From a bacterium (GTDB taxonomy: Bacteria > Chloroflexota > Dormibacteria > UBA8260 > Bog-877), in the NCBI GenBank assembly GCA_021802115.1, contig JAKABA010000028.1:1-32001 (forward strand): 32,001 bases of DNA, in the 5' to 3' direction. Positions within the stretch are counted from its first letter, which is position 1, and each line of letters opens with the position of its first letter. Shown piece after piece: positions 25,491 to 32,001 of this stretch. The notes under the pieces are model-generated. The model searched no databases. It had not been told where the DNA came from and saw only the letters and a program-made list of their open reading frames with translations. Both the position numbers and the translations under genes were made by a program.

Positions 25491-26777
25491 CTACCGGTCG
25501 ATGTCGCCGAGGATGATGTCGATGCTGCCGATCACGGCCACCACGTCGGACACCATCTCGTCCTTGACCATCTGGGATAGAGCCGACAGGTTGCTGAACG
25601 ACGGCCCCCGCACCTTGCACCGGTAGGGCCGGTTGCCACCATCGCTGACGATGAAGAAGCCCAGCTCGCCGCGGGCGCTCTCCACTGCCGAGTAGCAGCT
25701 GCCCGGAAGGGGACGAAACCCCTCGGTGCTGATCTTGAAGTGGTGGATCAGTGACTCCATCGAGTTGTCTATCTCTGCCCGGGGCGGCAGCATCACCTTG
25801 CGATCAGAGGTGCTGACTGGCCCACCGGGAAGGCCGGCGATGGCCTGGTCGATGATGCGGCAGGCCTCCCGCATCTCTCTGACCCTGACCAGATAACGGT
25901 CGTACACATCGCCCCGGATCCCGATCGGGACGTCGAACTGGAAGTGGTCGTAGCTGGAATATGGTTGCGCCTTGCGGACATCGTAGGGGACACCGGAGCC
26001 ACGCAGGGTTGCCCCGGAGCAGCCGTAGCCAATCGCAGTGGCAGCGTCCATCACCCCCAGCCCAATGGTTCGCTGACGCCAGATCGGATTGGCGGTAAGC
26101 AGACCTTCGTACTCGTCAACGCGCAGCGGGAAAGCCGCCGTGAAGGCTTTGACCATGGACACGAACTCGGATGGCACGTCCGCCATCAGCCCACCCACCC
26201 GGATGAAGCTGGTCATCATGCGAACCCCAGAGATCCACTCCATGATGTCGAGGATCTGATCCCGCTCTCGGTAGCAGTACATGAAGGCAGTGGTGGCGCC
26301 CAAGTCCATGGCGTGAGTACCCAGCCAGATCAGGTGACTCGCAATCCGCGAAAGCTCCGCCACGATGACCCGGATGTACTGCCCACGGGGTGGGATCTCG
26401 ATTCCCATCAGCTTCTCGACCGCGAGCGCAAACCCGAAGTTGTTGATCGGGGGGGCCAGGTAGTCCATCCGGTCGGTGAGGGGAATGCACTGCTGGTAGG
26501 TGTGGGACTCGAAGCTCTTCTCGAATCCGGTATGGAGATAGCCGATATCGGGACGGCAGGCACGCACCCGCTCGCCGTCGAGGCTGAGCACCAGCCGCAG
26601 CACGCCGTGGGTGGCCGGATGCTGGGGGCCCATGTTGAGTTCCATGAGCTCCTCCGCCGTCTCGATCTTGTCGAGGAACTCGCCCTGGCCGCCAGGATGG
26701 ATCTTGGGCACCCCCTCCTGTACCGGAACAGTGTCAGTCGGGGTCCCATCCCCCCGGACTGGGGGCAGAATCGCCAT
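25491..26777 (-). CDS. nuoD: NADH-quinone oxidoreductase subunit D
   Basis: A 428-aa, 49-kDa-type subunit related to the large subunit of NiFe hydrogenases. It forms the quinone site beside cluster N2. The quinone ligands are visible: His57 in GPQHPATHG and Tyr106 in DRMDYLAPP, spaced exactly as His38 and Tyr87 of Thermus Nqo4. The C-terminus GSIDIILGDIDR is canonical. The frame is open 24 codons upstream, but the ATG at 26777 shares a base with the nuoC stop (TGATG). It is the last gene of the first nuo run. Confidence 0.96.
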   Translation of the reverse strand: MAILPPVRGDGTPTDTVPVQEGVPKIHPGGQGEFLDKIETAEELMELNMGPQHPATHGVLRLVLSLDGERVRACRPDIGYLHTGFEKSFESHTYQQCIPLTDRMDYLAPPINNFGFALAVEKLMGIEIPPRGQYIRVIVAELSRIASHLIWLGTHAMDLGATTAFMYCYRERDQILDIMEWISGVRMMTSFIRVGGLMADVPSEFVSMVKAFTAAFPLRVDEYEGLLTANPIWRQRTIGLGVMDAATAIGYGCSGATLRGSGVPYDVRKAQPYSSYDHFQFDVPIGIRGDVYDRYLVRVREMREACRIIDQAIAGLPGGPVSTSDRKVMLPPRAEIDNSMESLIHHFKISTEGFRPLPGSCYSAVESARGELGFFIVSDGGNRPYRCKVRGPSFSNLSALSQMVKDEMVSDVVAVIGSIDIILGDIDR

Positions 26778-27388
26778 CAGGCTCGTTCCACCGAGCCGCG
26801 AACCGCTCCCGGCAAGTACTCGGGCCGATCCTGGGGCGACAGCGCCCATTCGAGGTTGTGAGTGAATGCCACCGGCTCGCCGAAGGAGACGTAGTCCTTC
26901 CGCAGCGGATGCCCCTCCCAGTCGTCTGGCAGCAGGATCCGGGTCAGATTGGGGTGGTCGACAATAGTCAATCCGAAAAGGTCATAGCACTCCCGTTCGT
27001 GCCACTCCAAGCCCGGATAGAGCGCGGCCAGAGATGGCACCGGAGTCTGCTCCCCCGCCTTGACACGCAGCCTGACCAAGTCGTTGTGGACCAGCGACCG
27101 GAGCAAATAGATCACGTCGAAGCGCGGATCGCGCTCTGGCCAGTCCACACAGGTCATGGTCACTGGCATTTCATAGGCGGTGGCCGGCTCATCGCGAAGT
27201 GCGGTGGCCACCTCCAAGAGGCGGGCGACCGGAATGGTTATGGTGGCCTGGCCGCGATCCCAGCTCACCTCGAAACCGTCCGGGCCCAGGTTGCTGCGGA
27301 CCAAGGCCAGGGCCAACTCTCCCTGGCCCAGACCCGCTTCCCCAGGCTCGACCTCGGTACCCGCCAAGGCGCTACTCCCTGATCCCAT
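26777..27388 (-). CDS. nuoC: NADH-quinone oxidoreductase subunit C
   Basis: A 203-aa, 30-kDa-type subunit of the connecting module, encoded separately from nuoD (they are fused in E. coli). The signature [12 protein letters not shown] followed by [21 protein letters not shown] is complete. The listed ATG at 27388 overlaps nuoB by 17 bases and has no ribosome-binding site. A TTG at 27367, 7 bases after AGGGAG (27375-27380) and just past the nuoB stop, may be the true start and would give 196 aa. Confidence 0.94.
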   Translation of the reverse strand: MGSGSSALAGTEVEPGEAGLGQGELALALVRSNLGPDGFEVSWDRGQATITIPVARLLEVATALRDEPATAYEMPVTMTCVDWPERDPRFDVIYLLRSLVHNDLVRLRVKAGEQTPVPSLAALYPGLEWHERECYDLFGLTIVDHPNLTRILLPDDWEGHPLRKDYVSFGEPVAFTHNLEWALSPQDRPEYLPGAVRGSVERA

Positions 27389-27950
27389 TGACCGGCGTCG
27401 CCGCGATCTTCTTCTGGAGCTTGATCACGGCGTCGAGTAGGCCCTCAGGACGCGGCGGGCAGCCAGGTATATAGACGTCGACCGGCACCACCTTGTCGAC
27501 GCCTTGGATGATCGCGTAGTTGTTGAAGATCCCCCCACAGGAGGCGCACGCCCCCATTGAGATCACCCATTTGGGGTCCGGCATCTGATCGTAGATCTGG
27601 CGCAGGACCGGCCCCATCTTCTGAGACACCCGGCCAGCCACGATCATGAGGTCGGACTGCCGGGGCGAGGCGCGAAACACCTCCGCCCCGAAACGGGCCA
27701 GGTCAAACCGGGCGTTGCTGGCAGCCATCATCTCGATGGCGCAGCACGCCAGCCCGAACGTGGCCGGCCAGAGCGAGGAGTACCTGCCCCAGGCGATCAC
27801 CTTGCCAACAGTGGTGGCGAAGATTCCCTCCTGAGCCGCAGCGTCAGCCAGATCCCTCTCGGCTGGAATCACTCCCGGGAGCGCCGGAGCCTGGAGACCG
27901 CGCGCCCGTAGGAGCCTGGGGACGGTCAGCGCCTCGTCTCTGGTGCTCAA
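27372..27950 (-). CDS. nuoB: NADH-quinone oxidoreductase subunit B (cluster N2)
   Basis: A 192-aa subunit that holds N2, the terminal [4Fe-4S] cluster that reduces quinone. Ligands are the adjacent Cys69-Cys70 in [10 protein letters not shown], Cys135 in MGACASCGG and Cys164 in IPGCPPRPE, spaced as in E. coli NuoB. The frame is open to 28376 only because it runs antiparallel-free through nuoA in another frame. The TTG at 27950, overlapping the nuoA stop as TTGA, gives a normal-sized protein and is the preferred start. Confidence 0.93.
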   Translation of the reverse strand: MSTRDEALTVPRLLRARGLQAPALPGVIPAERDLADAAAQEGIFATTVGKVIAWGRYSSLWPATFGLACCAIEMMAASNARFDLARFGAEVFRASPRQSDLMIVAGRVSQKMGPVLRQIYDQMPDPKWVISMGACASCGGIFNNYAIIQGVDKVVPVDVYIPGCPPRPEGLLDAVIKLQKKIAATPVNGIRE

Positions 27951-28306
27951 TCCCACTCGAGGGCCCCCTTGCGCCAGACGTACAGAAGCGCCACCGCCAA
28001 CAACGCGATGAAGATGGTCATCTCCACCAGGCCGAAGATGTGCAGGGTGCTCCGCACCAGCACCGCCCACGGGTAGAGGAAAATCGCCTCCACGTCGAAG
28101 ACTATGAAGAGCATCGCGGTCAGGTAGAAGGTGACCGAGAACCGCCGCCTGGCGGTCTCCGCCGGCACGATTCCACATTCGTAGGGGAGCCCCTTGGCCG
28201 TGGTCGGATGCCTGGGACCCAGCAGTGGAATCCCAAACGTCAGGCCCACGCCCAACGCGGCGACCATGACCAGGAATACCAGCAGAGGAAGGTAGTCGAA
28301 CAGCAT
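27947..28306 (-). CDS. nuoA: NADH-quinone oxidoreductase subunit A
   Basis: A 119-aa membrane subunit with three helices. The loop motif [11 protein letters not shown] and the TM2 segment [16 protein letters not shown], with its conserved acidic residues, are typical. It heads the nuo locus; the SDR gene ends 109 bp upstream on the same strand, and that gap should hold the nuo promoter. No clear -35/-10 pair or ribosome-binding site is seen before the ATG, so the message may be nearly leaderless. Confidence 0.96.
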   Translation of the reverse strand: MLFDYLPLLVFLVMVAALGVGLTFGIPLLGPRHPTTAKGLPYECGIVPAETARRRFSVTFYLTAMLFIVFDVEAIFLYPWAVLVRSTLHIFGLVEMTIFIALLAVALLYVWRKGALEWD

Positions 28307-28415
28307 CCGCAGCCCAGTCTACCAACCGAGCCACGCCCAGCGGAGTCGGGCCCGGCCCGACCTCTCCGAACGCCACCGCCTCAACCCGTCGGGCGGGCCG
28401 ACGGGGGCTCGGAGC

Positions 28416-29489
28416 TCAGGGCGGATCCGAACCTGGTGTCAGTTCGAAGGCCAGCCCACAGCTGGCCTCAGCATCTCGCCACAGAGAAACTCCGATCTCC
28501 TCTGTTCGCGCCCTCCTGGGGACCTTCGCAGGGAGGGGGTGCCCACGTGTCCCGAGGAATCCGCCGGGGCCATACATCGTCCCGCCCACCACAGGCCACC
28601 CAGCTGCGGCGAGAAGTATTGGCTCGGAACCCATCGGGACCCCCTGGGTCAGCCAGGAAGCGGGATTCAACCGAGACGCCGCCACTTGCCATGGGCGCGC
28701 TTGCCCCTTTGAGGGCGCGTCCCTGACGTAGCCTGGGTGGGCGGCGAGGCTCAGGAGGGGGACCCGTGCCTCCTCGGCTCGCCGGCTCAACTCCAGGCTG
28801 AAGATCAGATTAGCCAGCTTGCTCGCGGCGTAGGCTCTCATCGGGCGATAGTCACCTGCCCTCTCGGCTACTCCGGGCCCGAGCCGACCCCACCTCGCGA
28901 CCAGACTAGTCACGGTAACAACCCTCGGGCCGCGGGCCGCCAACAGCAACGGCATGAGCCGGGCGGTCAGGGCGAAGTGGCCGAGGTGGTTGACTCCCCA
29001 GTGCAGTTCGAATCCTTCGGCAGTCGTACCCTCCGGCGCCAGGATCGCGGCGGCGTTGTTGACCAAGCCGTCCAGGCGATTGTGGCGCTGCCCGTAACTG
29101 TCAGCGAATTGCTGGATGGAGGCCAGGCTCGCCAGGTCGAGCTCGGCTACCTCCAGTGCCGGCCCCGGGACCGCTCTCTCGATGGCGCCGACGGCGGCCT
29201 GGCCACGGGCGTGGTCCCGAACTGCCAACGTCACCACCGCGTGATGGCGCGCTAGAGCAGTGGCCACCTCCAAGCCGAGTCCACGGTTCGCCCCCGTCAC
29301 GACGTAGGAGCGACCCCGAAGGTCCGGGAGCGAGTCGGCTGTCCAGTTAGAGTCCGCGACGGAAGCGCTGGCGTTGATTAGGGGACCTCCGATGGGCGCG
29401 CAGGGCGCCCCCTGTTCTTCGAACTCTACCGTTGCCTGGCCATCGAGGGCCCAGCGTCTTGGTGCCGGCCGTCGTGCCGGGTGATGCAC
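28416..29489 (-). CDS. Short-chain dehydrogenase/reductase (retinol dehydrogenase/WW-oxidoreductase-like)
   Basis: A classical SDR with NAD(P) motif VVTGANRGLG (about 62-71), NNAA, active-site Ser in VTVTSLVARWG and YAASK. The C-terminus GGTMYGPGGFLGTRGH is typical of the SDR group annotated as oxidoreductase or protochlorophyllide reductase-like; the substrate is unknown. Homologues usually start about ten residues before a WTAxxxPDLxGR motif, here at 49-60. No ATG, GTG or TTG exists near that point, and the only in-frame candidate is GTG at 29489, giving a 48-residue leader of odd composition. The true start is therefore doubtful. It is divergent from the tRNA gene. Confidence 0.82.
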   Translation of the reverse strand: MHHPARRPAPRRWALDGQATVEFEEQGAPCAPIGGPLINASASVADSNWTADSLPDLRGRSYVVTGANRGLGLEVATALARHHAVVTLAVRDHARGQAAVGAIERAVPGPALEVAELDLASLASIQQFADSYGQRHNRLDGLVNNAAAILAPEGTTAEGFELHWGVNHLGHFALTARLMPLLLAARGPRVVTVTSLVARWGRLGPGVAERAGDYRPMRAYAASKLANLIFSLELSRRAEEARVPLLSLAAHPGYVRDAPSKGQARPWQVAASRLNPASWLTQGVPMGSEPILLAAAGWPVVGGTMYGPGGFLGTRGHPLPAKVPRRARTEEIGVSLWRDAEASCGLAFELTPGSDPP

Positions 29490-29636
29490 ACTTCGCAGGG
29501 CTGTCGTCGGGACGAGGAGGGCAGAACGGACTCAGCCTTGTGGTCCAGCTGAGCCAGCGTCCGGCGCTCCCGTTCGGGGCCACGCCTGTAAACTTGGGTA
29601 GGAAGATCGTCGGCACGGCCCAGGCCGGTGATCTAG

Positions 29637-29712
29637 GCGGGAGTAGCTCAGTTGGTAGAGCGCTAGCCTTCCAAGCTGGATGTCGCGAGTTCGAGTCTCG
29701 TCTCCCGCTCCA
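29637..29712 (+). tRNA. tRNA-Gly (anticodon TCC), CCA encoded
   Basis: A full cloverleaf can be drawn. The acceptor stem GCGGGAG pairs with CTCCCGC (29702-29708), the D arm is GCTC/GAGC, and the anticodon stem CTAGC/GCTGG encloses the loop CTTCCAA with anticodon TCC. The T arm is GCGAG/CTCGT around TTCGAGT. Discriminator T is followed by an encoded CCA. TAAACT at 29589-29594 is a possible -10. An integrase gene lies 183 bp downstream in the same direction, so the 3' half of this tRNA is the likely chromosomal attachment site. Confidence 0.96.
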
Positions 29713-29736
29713 TTTGCCTCTCTTCGAGTTCAATAA

Positions 29737-29855
29737 GAGCGCTTAAGTGCAGGCTAAAGCTCGCAGTTTAGCGCTGTAAAATGGGGTAAAAATGTGTGAG
29801 GCTAGCGCTGCTAAACAGCGCGGGTTTACACAAAAGCGCTGTAACGCGCTATAAT
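29737..29855 (+). repeat. Iterated GCGCTGTAA-like motifs between tRNA and integrase
   Basis: Related motifs recur: GCGCTTAAG (29739), GCGCTGTAA (29771), GCGCTGCTAAA (29805), an inverted copy GCGCTGTTTAG (complement of 29811-29821), GCGCTGTAA (29836) and GCGCTATAA (29846). Direct copies sit 32, 34, 31 and 10 bases apart, close to whole helical turns. The pair at 29805/29816 forms a 6-bp hairpin (GCGCTG-CTAAA-CAGCGC). The tract is markedly richer in A+T than its surroundings. Likely roles are integrase arm-type sites, excisionase sites or repressor operators. Confidence 0.6.
29825..29855 (+). promoter_or_regulatory. Probable integrase promoter
   Basis: TTTACA (29825-29830) as -35 and a perfect TATAAT (29850-29855) as -10 are separated by 19 bp, with an expected start near 29862 and a leader of about 34 bases to the integrase ATG. 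Two tandem GCGCT(G/A)TAA motifs fill the spacer and overlap the -10, so a protein bound there would block polymerase. Confidence 0.6.
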
Positions 29856-29895
29856 CAGGCTATCGCTATATCGACCCCATGAAAAGGGACCCGTC

Positions 29896-30840
29896 ATGGC
29901 CAAGGTTTCGGTCGTCTCGCCGCCTGCCACCTCCTCCCTGGAAGTGCTCGTCGAGGACTACCTGGCCTCCTGCCGAGCCCGGGGGCTCGCCCTCTCCACC
30001 ATCAACCAGGCCTACCGCTACAGCCTGGTCGACGTCTTCCTGCCCTGGTGTGCCCGAGCCAACGTGACCACCACCGCCCAGCTCGACCAGCGTGCCCTTG
30101 ACCGCTTCACCGGTGACCTGCTGAACGAGCCCGGCAAGCACGGTAAGCCGCTGTCGCGCTTCACCGTCCACCACTACGTCCGCTCGGTCCGCCAGTTCCT
30201 CGCATGGTGCCGGGTGGAGGGCGAGGAGGTGTCCGGCAAGCCCCAGCTCCCACGGCTACCCCAGAGGGTAGTCGAGGTGCTGAGTCGCGAGGAGATAGAC
30301 CGGCTGGAGACGGCCGCCCCAACTGAGCGCGACAAGCTGATCATCCGGCTGCTGGCCGACACCGGCATCCGGGTCGGCGAGCTGTGCGGCCTGGAGATGG
30401 AGGACATCATCACCGCCCAGGACCGCCGTGCCTTTCTCAAGGTCACGGGCAAGGGCTCCAAGGAGCGCCTCGTCCCCCTCTCCCCCTCTTTGGTGCGGCG
30501 CATCGACCGGTACCGCCGCGCCCGGCCCGAGTCCCACAGCAACCACCTGTTCGTCGCCTCCCGCAGAAATCCGCAGGGCGAATACGCGCCGCTGACCCGG
30601 AGCGGAATCCTCCAGCTCCTCCGGTCTGACGCCGACCGCGCCGGGATCACCCGGCGGGTCCATCCCCACCTTCTGCGCCACTCGTTCGCCACCGAGGCGC
30701 TTCGCCGGGGCATGAACCCAGTCCAGCTCGCCCAGCTTCTGGGCCACAGCGGGTTGCGTATGATAGAACAGGTGTACGCCCACCTCAATGCTGTGGACGG
30801 CTACGACGCGGTCATGAAGATGCTCACCTCGGAGCGCTGA
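29896..30840 (+). CDS. Tyrosine recombinase/integrase
   Basis: A 314-aa phage-integrase-family protein of XerC/D size. The N-terminal SAM-like core-binding domain spans about 15-105, and the catalytic domain about 125-310. All active-site residues are visible: Arg159 in TGIRVGELCGL, the Lys in GKGSKERLVPL (186-189), His258-x-x-Arg261 in HPHLLRHSFAT, His284 in LGHSG and nucleophile Tyr294 in EQVYAHL. It should integrate and excise an element at the adjacent tRNA-Gly. It could instead be a chromosomal Xer-like enzyme, but its place beside a tRNA and before an ImmA-type gene argues for a mobile element. Codon 1 ATG is chosen at the start of the basic N-terminus. The next gene begins 20 bp downstream. 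Confidence 0.92.
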   Translation: MAKVSVVSPPATSSLEVLVEDYLASCRARGLALSTINQAYRYSLVDVFLPWCARANVTTTAQLDQRALDRFTGDLLNEPGKHGKPLSRFTVHHYVRSVRQFLAWCRVEGEEVSGKPQLPRLPQRVVEVLSREEIDRLETAAPTERDKLIIRLLADTGIRVGELCGLEMEDIITAQDRRAFLKVTGKGSKERLVPLSPSLVRRIDRYRRARPESHSNHLFVASRRNPQGEYAPLTRSGILQLLRSDADRAGITRRVHPHLLRHSFATEALRRGMNPVQLAQLLGHSGLRMIEQVYAHLNAVDGYDAVMKMLTSER

Positions 30841-30859
30841 CCGTGAGGAGACACAACCC

Positions 30860-32001
30860 ATGACCGTGCGGGTAGCGATTCGTGAACCAATGCTCAGATG
30901 GGCAGAGGTGCGCTCCCGGGTGTCGGCGGAGGACCTCCGGTCCAGGTTCCCGGACCTGGAGGCATGGAAGGAAGGCGCCAAGGTGCCGACCCTCAAGCAG
31001 GTCGAAAGGTTTGCCTCGGCGACCCACACCCCTGTCGGCTTCCTCTTCCTGGTCGAGCCGCCCGAAGAGGTGCTGCCACTGCCTGACTTTCGGACCATCG
31101 GAGATATAGAGGTAGGGCACGCGAGCCCTGACCTGCTGGAGACCGTGTACCTGTGCCAGCAGCGCCAGGAGTGGTACCGGGACTTTGCCCGCCTCCACCG
31201 GGAGCCCTCTGTCCCCTTTGTGGGGACCCTTACCACGGCCAACGCGGTCGCCGGGGCTGCCACAACCATGCGCTCGGCCCTCTCGTTTGAGCCCGCCGAG
31301 CGTGGGACCTCCTGGAGTGAGGCATTTCGCCTGCTGATCGAAGCGGCGGAGGGGCAAGGCGTGCTGGTCATGGTCAACGGCGTGGTCGGGAGCAACACCC
31401 ACCGCAAGCTGGACCCGGCAGAGTTCCGGGGGTTCGCCCTGGCCGACAACCTCGCCCCTCTCATCTTCGTCAACGGCGCCGACACCACGGCAGCCAAGAT
31501 CTTTACCCTCGCTCACGAGCTGGCCCACATCTGGCTCGGCCAGTCGGCCGTCTCGGATGCCGATGGAGTGGCCTCTCTGGGCAATGAGGCGGAGCGCTGG
31601 TGCAACGAAGTGGCGGCCGAGTTCCTGGTACCCGGTGAGAGCCTGCGAGACCTGGCTGTCAACCCGCAGGCCTTGACCCCTGACCTTGACCGGCTGGCGA
31701 GGGACTATAAGGTCAGCACGCTGGTCGTACTCAGACGGATCTTCGATGTCGGCTATCTGACTCCGCCTCAGTTCCGTGCCGCCTACGCGGTGGAGCGCGA
31801 ACGGGTTCTCTCCCTGATGGAGGAACGCGTAAGCACCGGGGGAAGCTTCTACAATACCCAGCCGGTCCGGGTGAGCAAGCGCTTCGCCCGTGCCCTCCTG
31901 GAGAGCACCCTGGAGGGGCAGACACTCTACCGAGAGGCGTTTCGGATGCTTGGGTTCAAGAAGCAAGCCACCTTCGATGAGCTCGTCCACCGGCTCGGGA
32001 T
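30860..32001 (+). CDS. ImmA/IrrE-family zinc metallopeptidase, cut by window end
   Basis: An open frame of 380 codons with no stop before the window edge. GAGGAG lies before the ATG, 20 bp after the integrase stop, so the two are co-transcribed. Residues about 10-70 resemble the degenerate XRE-type helix-turn-helix seen in the long form of this family, ending in FLFLVEPPEEVLPLPDFRT. The protease signature HELAHIWLG (His219, Glu220, His223) is intact, and ERWCNEVAAEFLVP (245-258) supplies a third zinc ligand, probably Glu250 or Glu254. The C-terminal VSKRFARALLESTLEGQTL region is the family's usual last domain, so few residues should be missing. ImmA-type peptidases cleave the repressor of their own element (ICEBs1), while long forms often sit next to DUF4411 (PIN-like) genes. 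Confidence 0.88.
   Translation, partial: MTVRVAIREPMLRWAEVRSRVSAEDLRSRFPDLEAWKEGAKVPTLKQVERFASATHTPVGFLFLVEPPEEVLPLPDFRTIGDIEVGHASPDLLETVYLCQQRQEWYRDFARLHREPSVPFVGTLTTANAVAGAATTMRSALSFEPAERGTSWSEAFRLLIEAAEGQGVLVMVNGVVGSNTHRKLDPAEFRGFALADNLAPLIFVNGADTTAAKIFTLAHELAHIWLGQSAVSDADGVASLGNEAERWCNEVAAEFLVPGESLRDLAVNPQALTPDLDRLARDYKVSTLVVLRRIFDVGYLTPPQFRAAYAVERERVLSLMEERVSTGGSFYNTQPVRVSKRFARALLESTLEGQTLYREAFRMLGFKKQATFDELVHRLG

Noticed and set aside
29721..29730. TTCGAGT shared with the tRNA T-arm as a second attachment-site copy
   Set aside because: Seven bases is too short and it lies inside the element's own leader; a real repeat should be longer and at the far end.
29720..29739. CTCTT/AAGAG inverted repeat just after the tRNA as a terminator
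   Set aside because: Only a 5-bp A/T-containing stem with a 10-base loop and no T-run; too weak to call.
30824..31990. 388-aa minus-strand open frame opposite the ImmA/IrrE gene
   Set aside because: It is the mirror frame of a gene with clear HELAH and family motifs on the plus strand.
1..32001. CRISPR array, rRNA or insertion sequence
   Set aside because: No regularly spaced identical repeats of CRISPR length, no conserved rRNA segments and no transposase with terminal inverted repeats were seen.

Overview
The window is GC-rich bacterial DNA, roughly two thirds G+C by eye, with many GTG and TTG starts and tightly overlapping genes. Three things point to an Actinomycetota, Chloroflexota or Dormibacterota-like lineage: a succinate dehydrogenase whose iron-sulfur half closely resembles the mycobacterial Sdh1 subunit, a 14-subunit Nuo complex I, and this composition. 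The sequence alone does not settle the phylum.

Layout. Positions 1-1434 hold no convincing gene; a universal stress protein follows (1435-1866, +). A minus-strand block (9826 down to 1916) encodes a GT39-type membrane glycosyltransferase, a polysaccharide deacetylase, inorganic pyrophosphatase, malate dehydrogenase, an Sdh1-type membrane anchor and one 869-residue polypeptide that fuses the SdhA flavoprotein to the SdhB iron-sulfur protein. A plus-strand sugar epimerase (10001-10945) converges on a GT2 glycosyltransferase (11721-10966) that overlaps the end of nuoN. The complex I genes are all on the minus strand in two runs: nuoA-B-C-D (28306-25491) and nuoE-F-G-H-I-J-K-L-M-N (23302-11708). 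Between the runs lie a plus-strand flippase-like gene (24184-25440) and about 0.9 kb without a supported gene. Beyond nuoA is a short-chain dehydrogenase (29489-28416, -), then tRNA-Gly(TCC) at 29637-29712.

Immediately 3' of the tRNA, in the same direction, are an AT-richer spacer with iterated GCGCTGTAA-like motifs and a consensus TATAAT box, a tyrosine recombinase (29896-30840), and an ImmA/IrrE-type metallopeptidase that runs off the window. This looks like the left end of an integrated mobile element that uses the tRNA 3' end as its attachment site.

Functionally the window is the aerobic respiratory core. Malate dehydrogenase supplies NADH to complex I, the fused Sdh feeds electrons from succinate to quinone, and pyrophosphatase pulls biosynthetic reactions. 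Envelope-glycan genes are interleaved with it. The most unusual points are the SdhA-SdhB fusion, the replacement of the conserved TM5 glutamate of NuoL by alanine, and the repeat-laden control region between the tRNA and the integrase. I did not find a clear multi-gene system that looks wholly undescribed.
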